Origin: Zerene cesonia
Lineage: Eukaryota; Arthropoda; Insecta; Lepidoptera; Pieridae
Length of the DNA: 64,000 nucleotides
Direction of reading: 5' to 3'
Assembly (NCBI RefSeq): GCF_012273895.1
Contig: NC_052105.1
Span: forward strand, 5,804,716 to 5,868,715
Part shown: one piece after another, positions 11,101 through 22,800 of the stretch
How positions within the stretch are numbered: the stretch's first letter is position 1
Layout of the letters: each line of letters starts with the position of its first letter
Notes under the pieces: generated by a model
What the model was told of the DNA's origin: nothing
The model's database searches: none
What the model saw: only the letters and a program-made list of their open reading frames with translations
Made by a program: the position numbers and the translations under genes

Positions 11101-14100
11101 GGTTCCTGAGGTAAGCGTGTTCCTACAAACTCTTCAGCTTTATAACATTATTATTAAAGATACCGGGAAGGTTTACAAACATTGATATGCAGTTTATAAT
11201 AAAAGCTAACTTAATTGTTATGAACCGACTTCAAAAAAGAAGGTGTCTCAATTCGACTCCATTTTATTCGCGTGTGTTAGCATCAGAATATTCACCCGCG
11301 TAAGTCCGTATCCCGAAGGAATATCGGCATACAATTTTTTTTATGTTATTCCAGTTGTCCAATGTCTGCGTACCAAATTTCATTGCAATCGAATCAATAG
11401 TTTTTGCGTGAAAAAGCAACAAACATACACACACATCCTTACAAACTTTCGCATTTATAATATTACTAGAAGGATTAGTAGGAAGTAGGATTAGTATTTT
11501 CTTTGTGTTGACATTGAATCTATTAAAAAATGTTACTTATTGCAATGTAAATAATCCCAAACAAAAATATCTTACTCGACACTTCCGCATTTTCACGAGG
11601 TTTCTCCATATTCAATTATTATATATATATTTCCTATATATATTCGACTTCACTCAAATGTCACATAACATAACTCAACATGTTAAATCACCGAAACTAT
11701 TATCTATTATGTAATCCCAAAGCGATTTAATGATAAAGAAATGATAAATATATAATATTTAAAAACGAATCTTGTACTGCCCGTATTAACGAAGTGTAAA
11801 TTTTAATGAGAACTAAAATAAAGAACATTGGAACGCCTTTAAATATAATATCTCAATATTCCATACTTTTAAAATGTTTTACGGAAATTATAAATAATAC
11901 AATCTATATTTTGTTTCTTTCATCCTTATCACGATTAAAACGTATGTGAAAGGGACAAAACATTTATTAATTTCATCAGTGGCGAAATATTTTCTTGTCA
12001 GAGGCGAATATAATAGTGGCCTTCCGCAAAGCACACGATTATCGTTTTGCTTTTTAGTAAACCTGACATATGCGTAAGAGGGTGCGGGTTCGATTCTCAC
12101 ATATAAAAAAAATATGTGATGAACATTAATTTTTCTGTTTGTTTTCTTTTAATGATACATGTATATATATTTTTTTGTAATAGTTGGCGTTTTGTAGATT
12201 GTCCGTTAAAAATAATTGCATTGCACCTAGGAATTTCAATAATACTACACTAATACTTGTCCCCAAGGTTAATTCTTTTTCTTCTTTTTCGATTTACCTT
12301 TCTTTCTTTTACTACCTTATTTCATTTAAATATCAATAATATATCAAAACGATTCCTACAACGGGTACTCCCATTCTATGTTCATTTTGGATGTAAATAA
12401 ATCCTTGATGTCACATTAATTATGTTACTTCAAAGTTCCCTAATTGTTTGGATACAAAATGATATTTAAGCAGATAAAAACGAAATAATAGAAAAAGAAA
12501 AATTATATCAGACAATGTATGTGTTCCTATGTGAAAAATTATAGCAGATAATGTATATGTGTGTCCCTATGTGAAAAATTATAGCAGATAATGTATGTGT
12601 GTGCCCCACACACTCTACTCAACCATCTTGGAAACGGCGAAAAATTTAACTAAAAATGTTGAATTGTCATTGTTGACTACTTCAGGAGCTCTGTGTGTTT
12701 TATTGCTATCTCTTTACATTTTAATTGTAAACTATGCCGAAAGCTATTTATTGAAAGGATTTCTAAAGATTATACTGACGCGACAGTGACAACACCTTTG
12801 ATTTCAGAGATAAGTTGGTGGGATTGTAATATGTCTTTGTGCCTTGGTAAATTCAAAGGTTAACTTTGAACACACTTTGAATTTAGCAAAGCACAGCAAA
12901 AATGAAATCCCGTGTCCCCTAATGGTGTAAGGGGAAGATTATATAAATCGATTGCACTGATTGATTATTTTTATGAACAAGTAGGTGATCGTTGTCTGTA
13001 TCCAGACCGAGACATTTTTTTTAAAGTGCCCCCGAGATTCGAACCCACTACCCCTCGGTTCTACGCTCACGCGTTAACCACTGTACCAAGGAGGTGGTCA
13101 AGGCACAGCAGGACTATATAAAATATAAATGTACCTTTCCTATATCCTAACTCCTCCTTGTGCAATTGGTCGTACATCCCGGGATAGTCTTTCATCACAT
13201 CCCGCGTTTCTTCTTCACTACCGCCTTCGAGGTCATCTTCCGTTTTCCATAGATCAAAGTTTATCTATGGAAATAAATGAAATGATATAATTAGATATCA
13301 TCAAAAGAACAGCTGTTTTTATATGCATATAAGATAAAAAAAAACTTCCACTATGTGGTAATGACAAGATTTCCTAGCCGGTTTCCTTTTTTTCACCCAT
13401 CCCAGTCCATTATTTTCACATAAAAATACTTCTCAGTTGTCCATCCTTATCCCTTATTACCCCTTAAAATGGTCAGCACAGTAACAGAGGCACTACCTCT
13501 CTGAATGTTCATGGGCAATGGTAATTGCCATCAGGCGATAACCAGCTCAGTTGCTTAAGTTAATATGTGCATAGCTGTAAGGTTGATAGTCTATGTTTAA
13601 GTACAAAAAATTGAAAATAATTTGTTCTTCACTTATTTTTACTAATTTAATCTAATATTCACCTTTAGCCATGCTGGTTTCTGTGGTTGTGCGGTGAGCC
13701 TTGGCCACCAAACCTGCTCCTCCTTTTGAAGCAACACTTCAATCCTATTTTCGTACACTTTAACTGTGGTATTTTGTTCACCATCTTTATCCTAAAAATA
13801 AAAACAGAGCTAAATGCTGATATTAAGATTTTTTTGTATTTGCTGCTTTGCGATTTATTGTTTACGCACGAAATATACACCTAACTAGCATACCCGGCCA
13901 CACGTTGCTATGGCTGAGTAATAATTAAAAATATTAAGATTATAAATTATTGGGACAATTAATCGAAATAAAAACTATCTCATATCTTAAGTTGGACCAA
14001 ATTACACATAATATGCCAAATTTCATCAAAATCGGTTGAGTTGGTGAAGAGTTCACTGGGAACATACATCATGACACTGGATTTTTATATATTAAGATGT

Positions 14101-15061
14101 TTAATATCAGTCAAGCCATTTCAGAGTTTGGTTAATAACAATGATACACAATAATCTATTCTGACATCACCAAATACAAATCAACAATGCAAATTATATG
14201 AGAAACTATGAATAATATGTAAAATAGGATGTTAATGAAGTATTCCAGTATAAACAGACAGACAATACATAATTATTCTAATAACCTTTGCCCTATCACA
14301 TTATATTATACTATTTTTGGATTTAATTTAAATATGAAGATAAAATTTGAATAATCTTATCTTTGCTTACATGTTTTAATAGATAATATAAATGCAAAAA
14401 TAATGAATTTCTTTAAATATTTTGCAATATTTGAAGATGAATTTGGGTCACTAATTTACACAGTCAAGTTATATACCTATAATTATGAGTAGCAATAAAA
14501 GTTGTGAAATATGATATACTAACTGCACCCCGCGGTTTCTCCCGCATAAGTCTGTATCCCATAGTTATATTGGGATAAAAATGTCTAAAGTTACCTATGT
14601 ACTATTCCAGTTGCAAGATAATGTTTATGTTATAATAATTTACAGTTTAAAAAAAAAATCACAGTAGCTGAAAGATTGTTTACTAAAAAAATTATGAAAA
14701 TAAAATTTCCATTACTTAAAAAAATGTATTAAGTGACACTGTTGTGCATTATATAAGTACAGATTTTTAATCATTCTTTTAGATTGTTGGTTTCTGATTT
14801 TCTTGATAACGTTTTCTAGAAAATTCTCCCACATAAGTACTGTGAATTTTAGAGAAAAAAACTTACCGGTTTTATTTGAGAGTAAAGATCCAAACTGAAT
14901 TCATATTTACATATCCCGTGCGCACCCACCCCTTGAGCTGCGAGCTTTATTTTGTTTTCAACCACTTCTATGTCGGGATCTTCGGCATTCCGCAAATCAA
15001 TTTTTAGGGAAACAACTTTAGGTGTTTGGGCCCAATAAACAAACGGACTTGGGACTACCAT
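8192..15061 (-). CDS. HACD3: Very-long-chain (3R)-3-hydroxyacyl-CoA dehydratase with N-terminal CS domain (HACD3/PTPLAD1 type)
   Basis: Six exons in transcription order: 15061-14867, 13791-13663, 13264-13135, 10308-10082, 9371-9232 and 8516-8192, total 1146 nt, 381 residues. It catalyses the third step of very-long-chain fatty acid elongation in the ER, removing water from 3-hydroxyacyl-CoA. Residues 1 to about 105 form a p23/CS-like domain (PFVYWAQTPKVVSLKIDLRNAED... and QVWWPRLT). An acidic linker follows, and then the multipass dehydratase domain starts near YLIIYNLFQFIGFTYV. The catalytic motif LRYSMWIPLYPLGILCE keeps all four residues of yeast Phs1 (R141, Y149, G152, E156) at the same spacing, here R294, Y302, G305 and E309. 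The tail KKCK fits a KKxx ER-retrieval signal. Introns hold many repeats. A poly(A) signal lies at 8072-8067. Divergent from PIP4K. Confidence 0.94.
10412..10600 (-). repeat. Helitron-like repeat, 'gttcgccccggcttcacacgtgg' subfamily
   Basis: Contains cagctgttcgccccggcttc, aagttgcagcttactaatgg and 'ccagtggtttttgcgtgata', and ends in a 'gttacaaacatacagg' segment. A relative lies at 41939-42135. In a HACD3 intron. Confidence 0.55.
10705..10850 (-). repeat. Helitron-like repeat fragment with 'gtccgtcaatcacgctgaaa'
   Basis: Has the segments 'gtccgtcaatcacgctgaaa' and 'gctcccttgggataaaac', shared with 28000-28175 and 41300-41395. Confidence 0.45.
11291..11480 (-). repeat. Helitron-like repeat, main 'family B', 5'-CTAG end lost
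   Basis: Contains cacccgcgtaagtccgtatc, 'taccaaatttcattgcaatc', 'tttttgcgtgaaaaagcaac' and 'cgcatttataatattact'. Its terminal CTAG is missing. In a HACD3 intron. Confidence 0.6.
12497..12606 (+). repeat. Three-copy minisatellite (period 36-40 bp)
   Basis: Units start at 12497, 12533 and 12573 with gaaaaattatagcagataat, followed by 'gtatgtgtgtccctatgt'. The second and third units differ by a short TG-run change. Confidence 0.75.
12905..13110 (-). repeat. tRNA-derived SINE with pol III A and B boxes
   Basis: Read on the - strand from about 13110 it begins ccacctccttggtacagtgg. An A box TGGTACAGTGG lies at 13088-13078 and a B box GGTTCGAATCT at 13045-13035, spaced as in a tRNA. A non-tRNA body then runs to about 12905. 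The tRNA-like head does not form a full cloverleaf by eye, so a functional tRNA gene is unlikely. It lies in a HACD3 intron. Confidence 0.7.
13376..13556 (+). repeat. 'Family A' retro-derived repeat, 5'-truncated
   Basis: Shows 'ccggtttcctttttttcacc', catcccagtccatt, 'ggcactacctctctgaatgt' and 'catcaggcgataaccagctc'. In a HACD3 intron. Confidence 0.65.
13884..14097 (-). repeat. Helitron-like repeat, 'tacccggccacacgttgcta' subfamily
   Basis: Begins ACTAG|catacccggccacac and contains 'aaatttcatcaaaatcggtt' and 'aacatacatcatgacactgg'. A forward relative lies at 39113-39318. In a HACD3 intron. Confidence 0.6.
14518..14617 (-). repeat. Helitron-like 'family B' fragment (CTAG-end half only)
   Basis: Contains 'ctgcaccccgcggtttctcc' and 'gtctgtatcccatag', then stops after 'ctattccagttgca'. 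The TC end is missing. Confidence 0.55.
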
Positions 15062-16823
15062 TTTTATTTTTAACTTTTGTTTTTTATCTGCTGTTCAAAG
15101 CAACATGGAGAACTTTCTTATAAGGCGAAATTTTGATCACACTCAATTCATAATTATTAAATTAGAATTAGCGTGCATAATTGTACATCGCAATAGTTGT
15201 TATTTATTTGTACTAACAGTTATCTATCCAAACACGAAGTTCTCGAATCCGCGAAATGCATTTAGACGAGCAGACATGTAAAATTTAAAATGTAATTGTT
15301 ACTTTATTAACAGAAAACTCCTTCAAAATTTACTTGAGTGTTACTTGACACTTCAAGGTTCAATATTTTAATGTCATATTTTGTCCATATCAATAAATCA
15401 ATGTGGGTGTCATCGTGGTGTCATCTGTCACTATCCTTGCAGGAACGCAGGGATCTAAAACTATACCCAAAGCGTAGGTACTTAAGCTGAGCTCAAAGAT
15501 AGAAAGATAGAAAACGCAGAGTAATTAGTATCATAGATACTAAAAAATCTTATAAAAGTGTCTGTACTTTTCGTCCTTGAGTAATGCCATTGTATGCCCC
15601 CCGACTCCATTTTCCAGATCCAGTTTCATAATACCAGTTTATTCAATTTGAGCATAATAGGAAACCGGGAAGTGGGTCAAAATTTCCATCCAAATTTCTG
15701 TTTCACTGTACTGAATTAGTTGAATTTTCCAGATTTCCTTGATTTCGCTAAGTTTACAAAGAGAGTACAAAGTGAGAAAATTAACTTTAGGTTGTACCTG
15801 AGATGATATTTTACCCATGGATATTATATTGATCATATAATGTCTCGTATATAGATATTACGGTTTATGCGAGAGTTAGTTAGCTAAGTCGGTATTTTTA
15901 AAAATTACCTTTATTTTCAAATAGCTACTTTTTGCTCTAGCAAATTTAAGTTTAGACTAAAATGTCTTATATTATTTGAATACTACGGCTTTCTTTGTAA
16001 TTTATTACACTTTTTATGTGAACATGTATAATCCCAATAAAATGTGCAGCAGAGATAATATTTACGAGAATGAGAGGTGCGTAGAGACTTTAAAAAAGTA
16101 ATAAAAAAGATCGGAAAAGCGAGTACCTGGTTGGCTTCATTTTTTGTCGATATTACACAAACGATACAAATATTTTATCATATATAATATGTAAATGATA
16201 ATAATAGGCTCTTTAAAACAGTCCCTATAGCCATATAACGCACAAGAAAGGCCACTATTTATGAGCTACAAGAGGGTGTTACTGTATTTTTTATGTTCTC
16301 TACAAATTTTTTAAACCTATTTATTCTGCTATGAGTTTGAATTTTCATTAAAACTGGATTAGTCCTAACGAAAAAAAGGAGTTAAATTTAAATGTAAATA
16401 CAGAACCGCCAAAAAAGAAGGAAAATAATTAGAATAGAGTATTAGAAAATGCTGATAAAATTGTTTGTGTTGTGGATTCTCATTTATTTATTTTACACAA
16501 GAATTAAGTAGTGCGCAAAAAGCTAAAGAATTATTATAAGAATGCTTTATTATATTATATAGTTACCGTTTTGTTTCAATCTGAATAATACCAATAGACT
16601 TGTATCCAGTCACAAAAGTACGTTAAAAAATAAAATTTCATCAATCGTCCTGTCAAATAGCCGTTTGCCATTGATGGGTGTCGAGTTTCTGTAATAAATT
16701 TCGTATTTACTTTAAATCCTAGTGATTTTATTATTCTAAGTGCAATAAAAATGGTTTAGATACAGTGCTGTGTTCAGAATTACAAAACGTAGCCGTGCGC
16801 CGATTCTCGTAAACACTTCCAAA
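15062..16823. promoter_or_regulatory. Divergent intergenic region between HACD3 and PIP4K
   Basis: It must hold both promoters and 5' UTRs. Mostly AT-rich single-copy DNA without recognised repeats. An in-frame upstream ATG for PIP4K lies at 16770. No clear TATA box was placed. Confidence 0.4.
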
Positions 16824-19800
16824 ATGTCCGTTCCTACCACTGGATTGAGCAAATTGAAAAAAAAACATATTCGTGTGAAACATCAGAAAGTGAAATTATT
16901 CCGTGCTAATGAACCTTTACTCTCTGTTTTTATGTGGGGTGTTAATCATACGGTAATATCATTAGATAATAATGGCCTTTAAAATTTACCTATTCGAGTC
17001 TAAGTAGAATATAAAATAGCCTATATTTTATGCTTTGCTTGCGAAACAATTGCGGTACTGTTGTTGTTACAATACTTTTATGTTTACCGGTTATGATAAT
17101 TTTGTGGTAACTACGACTCATATTATATAAAAAAAAATTATAATGTACTTGTAATCTGGCACTTGATCAATTATTGTTGTTTCAATGTGTGGATCAAACT
17201 CATTGTAAGGGCGAGTGCTAGTTGCCAAAAGTTTATGGTCATGGCTTTGAAGCGAAATCTAATTATAATTCGTACATAATAATTTTGATTTCATTTCCAT
17301 CTCATAATTATCTTTTTATTACAGATAAATGAACTGAGTCATGTCTCGATACCTGTTATGCTGCTGCCTGATGATTTCCGGGCTTACTCCAAGCTCAAAG
17401 TGGACAATCATTTGTTTAACAAGTAAGTGAATACAATTATTAAGTTGTTATTTAGAAACTAGTTGTGTATCATTCAGGAAAAAAAAATGTTTAAGGAAAA
17501 ACTGTTGTTAAGTTTAATTTGCTCCATGTTACTGATTCCTAGGCGTCTATTTCTGTATGCATATATGCTTACACTTTTCATGATAATTTTAATTTCTAGA
17601 GTAAGGTGTATTTGTACAACGACATTCAATAAAAATGCGTGAATCCGCAGGGAAAAGCTAGTAAACAACTAATATATTATATATGTAGGTTAGGAAATTT
17701 GACAAATATTACCTTCCTAATTAAATATAACTCTCTGTCTGTCTCTTCTTCACACCTAAAACACTGAATAGGTTTGGATGAAAATTAGTAGAAAAGTTGA
17801 GACCCGAGAAAGGACATAGGATAGTTTTTATGCATTACTATGCAGGTAAATCATTTCCTTTGATAACACAGGCAAAGCCACGGTCTGAAACCTAGTATGA
17901 AATAAATCAAATATCATAAACAAGAGTTATCTGAAACATTAATTAGAATTGATATTAATAAACATTTACTATTAGAGATGCAAAATGTTGTCTGCCATTA
18001 AAAGATAATTAAAGTCATGTAAGATTTTTACTATTTATAAATCTTACTTATATTCTATTTGTATTACCAGGAAACAAAATATAAACTTAACAGAGTAATA
18101 CCAAGTTCGGCAAAGGCAAATAAGTGATAAAATGAAAATTCTGTGTTTTTTTTTTCCAGAGAGAACATGCCATCTCACTTTAAAGTGAAGGAATACTGTC
18201 CGCTCGTCTTCAGGAATCTCCGCGAGAGGTTCGGAATTGATGATCTCGATTACAAGGAGTCCCTTACCAGGTAAAGATTATAAACTAATATATGTAACAT
18301 ATGTACACTAGGAAATCACGTGTGTTTCGCTATTTACGCGTGCTGTATTTATTTATATTTATTTTTATCCTGTACTCCATCTCGCCATCCCGGTTCCTAT
18401 CTCCCGTCATCTCCCATAGGTTTAGAAAGCCAGATAACTACCTCCGTTCGCGGACGTCAAAGAAGTTTATTAATAAGCTGAGGAGGTCGGCCACAGCGCC
18501 CTCGGGTGTTGCCGAGTTGAGAAATACTCAAGAGGGATTGTTCCATGACGCTAGCGAGTTCATGAAACGCGGCTTGACCATGAAACGGCTGAGGTCAGGG
18601 AAGTTTGAATTGTAACGGTTGTTTTTTTTTTTTTTCGAATAACAGTATGTAGTGTGCCTTTGACTGACACGGCATTTCATCACATTCACGTTCACCGGTT
18701 GTGTTTTGTCGCGTGCTATTATTATACGATTGACGTTCCATTGGAGTTTGAATGATGGACATGCTTTTTGTGATTTCGGTTTGTCGTCTGTAACCCGATG
18801 AGGTTGTTGTACATTTGATTCGTGTATCCCATTCTCTACATATCACCGTATACACGCGTTTTCTATATTGACACGACTGCTGAATTATTTTTATGAAGTC
18901 ACCAAGCAATTTTGCACCTAGCAACACCGAGATGGACACGTCGAAGGTAAGTATGCGGGTAATAAAAGAAGAATCATGTTTATGTTAAGAATTTAAGTGG
19001 GCTTTCAATTGCATATTAGTATACAAAACAAACTTGTTGATTGTATATATTGCTGCTTAGTGTAAGGTGATAACTTATTTCTTAACGATTACCTGTGCAT
19101 TACATTATTATCGCAGATTACCTAATTGTTACGTATTATGACGGAGTAAGGGGGTATGAGGTGTGGATAATGCTCATTACTCGCTACACTCTTATGACCT
19201 GTGACGTGCTATGTATGACTTTAAGACTGACTCTACCAGTGTCTTGCGAATTAAAAATATAAACTACCGATATAAAATGTCCTTCAAAATTGAAAATAAT
19301 TGAAAACGACTATTAATATGGCCAAGTACTATAAGAGACAAAAAAAACATTACCCAGTGTCTACAGCAGTTGAATGTTTTATACGAGTTGTAATATGACT
19401 TAACAAAAGGTCGGCGCGGGTTAATAGGGCAGTTAGACGTTACACTGGTATTACCGCTTTGCAGTACAAATTAATGGTAGCTAATTATTTAGTAGGAACG
19501 TGACCAATGGAGTGCGGGAATTTAGGAAATATAGCAAGCTTGCTAAGTTTGTGTAATTTTTAAATTTATAATCTGGATTTCTTATCAGATTTTAGTTTAG
19601 TAAAAGGAGAACAAATTCCTTTGATTTTCATATTAAGTAATATCCTATTGATTGACGTGATTCGTTTTATGTTTGATAGGAAATTGTTGGAACCGCCATT
19701 TTAGATTCTGTATTGTACCTCCCTCTACATACGAATATAATAATTGTTTTATGTGGTTAAGGAATAGTACTAAGTCCTAATAATTTCTTTTATAATATCT

Positions 19801-22800
19801 TAGCGGCCAACTGAGCTGGTGGTTCGCCTGATGGTTAGCGATCACCATCGCCCATGAACATTCGCAATGCCTCTGCGTCCCTATTATACAAATATCCGGA
19901 ACGGATCAATTTTTCAGCAAAAAATTTCCTCCACTGTATAAAACCCTCACTTTCATTCAAATTTCATATTCATAATCAACGATATTACATTTTATACGTT
20001 TGATTTGAACCCTTTCGCAAACCGTTTTTGCCTCATACATTTTAGAGTTTTTCAGCATGGTTTTATATTATGTGTGTGCGATACGTCATTGTACTAAACA
20101 CGTAGGTACTTCATATCTGCAGGTTTCTCGTAATTTTATCAAAAATATAGCGTTTCCCACTAAATGCCAATAACTAAGATAAGCATATAATATTTCGCGA
20201 TTGTTTTATTGACAGTATTATAAACAAACCTGGTACCTACGTTGTTTTTTAGGTTCCCTATGAGAATTTCTCTCTGATCAAGGAGACAATAACATTTATA
20301 CTTGTATAAAAAGTCTTATTTTGTCCATGTTGAGAATGGGTCATACCCAAGACCCAACATACATCAGTGGACGAAATGTTTTAGTTTATATTGGTTTTAA
20401 TTGCTAAGATTTGATTCTCAAGATATCCTACTTTAAAAAGGGGGTAACGTAACGTAACTACCTAGTAGTTGAGAAGTTACTGCTATACAAACAATAAACA
20501 ATTATTACATTTAATGAGAACCTGATGAATTTTGTATTTGATAGAAAATTGCTATAATTTTGTCCTATTTTAGTATCTGGATCGATATCTCCAGAAACGT
20601 GTGACCTTTTTTTATGACAATATAACAAATGTTTTACACTGATAGAAGAAAGAAAGTCGTTTAAATAGTTTGTTTTTCGGTGTATCAGGATATTCTTATG
20701 AAATTATAGAACCTGAATCAGTCGTTCCTTCGAGAATTCTTTACGTTCATATAGTAATTATGCACAACTGCAATAATGTTATATTACCTTATGTTTGTTT
20801 AACGATAATATTTTTAAGTCATAAATTATATATGTATTTATAATATGCACTATAATACTCTGATGGATTATAAAACGATAATAATACAAAGTCAACATAA
20901 CATATTGCTGTTTCTGGAAATCGAGGCGTGTACTAGTTCATTTGCTTCATCCATAGGATATATAAGTTGTTCGTGAAATACAAATTGTATCCTATAATAC
21001 CTATTATAAAAGATTAAGGTTTACAATGAAATGAAATATTAAAAACAGCCATAGAATCATCGTCAGGATAGCTAAGTTAGTGACGGAAGTCTTAACGGAA
21101 CAAAAATAATATCTACGATATTACATCGTTGTTTATTTAACATTATAATCAATTCAAGCGTGAAAGAGTAGCAGTGGATTTAGTACAATATAAAAATCCT
21201 GGATTTTTATATTGTACTTACCAAATTTTAACCTCGCTCTTACGCAAAATACTTTTACAACCTAATCCCAACGTGTATTTAAAAGGTAAAATACCTATTT
21301 TGTTGTCAGGTCGCAGCCGATACCAGACGATTCGTCCGGCAAGTCTGGCGCCAAGTTCTATCAGAGCTATGACAGACTTTTCATTCTGAAGACGCTCACG
21401 TCGGAGGAGGTGGAGAGGATGCATTCGTTCTTGAAGCATTATCACCCGGTGAGTTGGAAAAGTTGTCGATAGTGATGTAAGTGTGAATGTTTGTGAGGTG
21501 GTTGGAGTTGGATGTTCAAAGATCGTCTTAACTTGTAATGAGTTGAAGTTAATAGTGACCTAGAAATAGATTATTGTTTAGATTGGTGCATCGGCTATTT
21601 ATCCTTCTGACCTATACCTTTTTTGTAGTCGCGGCTTCAAACTGGTATTGTTATGAATGCCAAAGGTAGATTTTAAATAATTTGATGAAAAGTTTTCCTA
21701 TACATTCAGATTAAATTTTTTCCAACATCAATGCGAATGTGTTGCTTTGTTTCGTTCCGTGAGTGGGGGAGCCGGAGGCTCGTTTCCTTTTTCTTACCCT
21801 TCCCAATCCTCTCCTTTATTTCCATTGTCTATCCTTTCCCATATCATTTCAAGTCAGCATACCATTTGTAGAAGTGTAGGGTCTGCAAACAACCTCTGCA
21901 AATGTTTGTGGACGGTCGTACTGCCATCAGGCAACCCAACAGCTTATTTGCCGGCTTAAAAAAATGCTCATATTTTCGTCATGATATTTGAAATTTCCAA
22001 CTTTTCCAGTGTATTGCGTTTTGTTGTCAATATTACATGCAAATTCTTTATCTCAATAAACATTAAATATCTCATGTAAGATAAACTTTTGATACGAAAG
22101 TAGCTGGCGTTGGATAAAAATGTTTCTGACGTCCGTAAAGTCGACCACAAGAATTTCACGCCATTTTGTATTGTAGTCTATTAGCCTCATGTGTCCCAAT
22201 GCTGGGCAAATGCTTCGCGAATGCGCTTTCATGAGAGCGATCTTGTACTGTTATAGATGCCAGTTTGGTTAAGAAATAGATAAAAAAATCTGTACCGTTT
22301 AAAAAAAAACTATAAATTTATAAGCCGCAATTCAAACACTTCGGTGAAATATATCCCTTCAAAATGATACACATCCATCCGTATAGCTTGTCACAATTAT
22401 TTCGACTCAAATCGCCAATTGTTATGTCATTTTTCTTTATTTTCTATCTTAGATGGGATTGGGAAAGTTAATTATTTCCTCATCACTCCTCATCCCTCCA
22501 TCCATCTCCATCCTCCATCCCTCACTTCCCAATCCTCCCTATCCCTTAAAAGCTAGCAACGCATTTGCAGAGGCCCCATTTCTGGAAATGTTCATGGGCG
22601 GTTGTGACTTGTGATCGCTTACCAATAGGCGAACCACCAGCTAAGTTGCCCGCTCTTATATAAATTTATATCAATAATTATTCAAAGTACATAAATTCCA
22701 AATTATACATCCAATTTCTGAAAACGATCAGACAGGTGCAGGTACAAGATAATATCGTAAAATCTGCACGGATTACATGATAATTCGTATCAGCGCGAAT

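Noticed and set aside
13035..13088. Possible functional tRNA gene
   Set aside because: The A and B boxes are good, but the flanks do not pair into a cloverleaf by eye and a SINE-like body follows. A tRNA covariance scan would decide.
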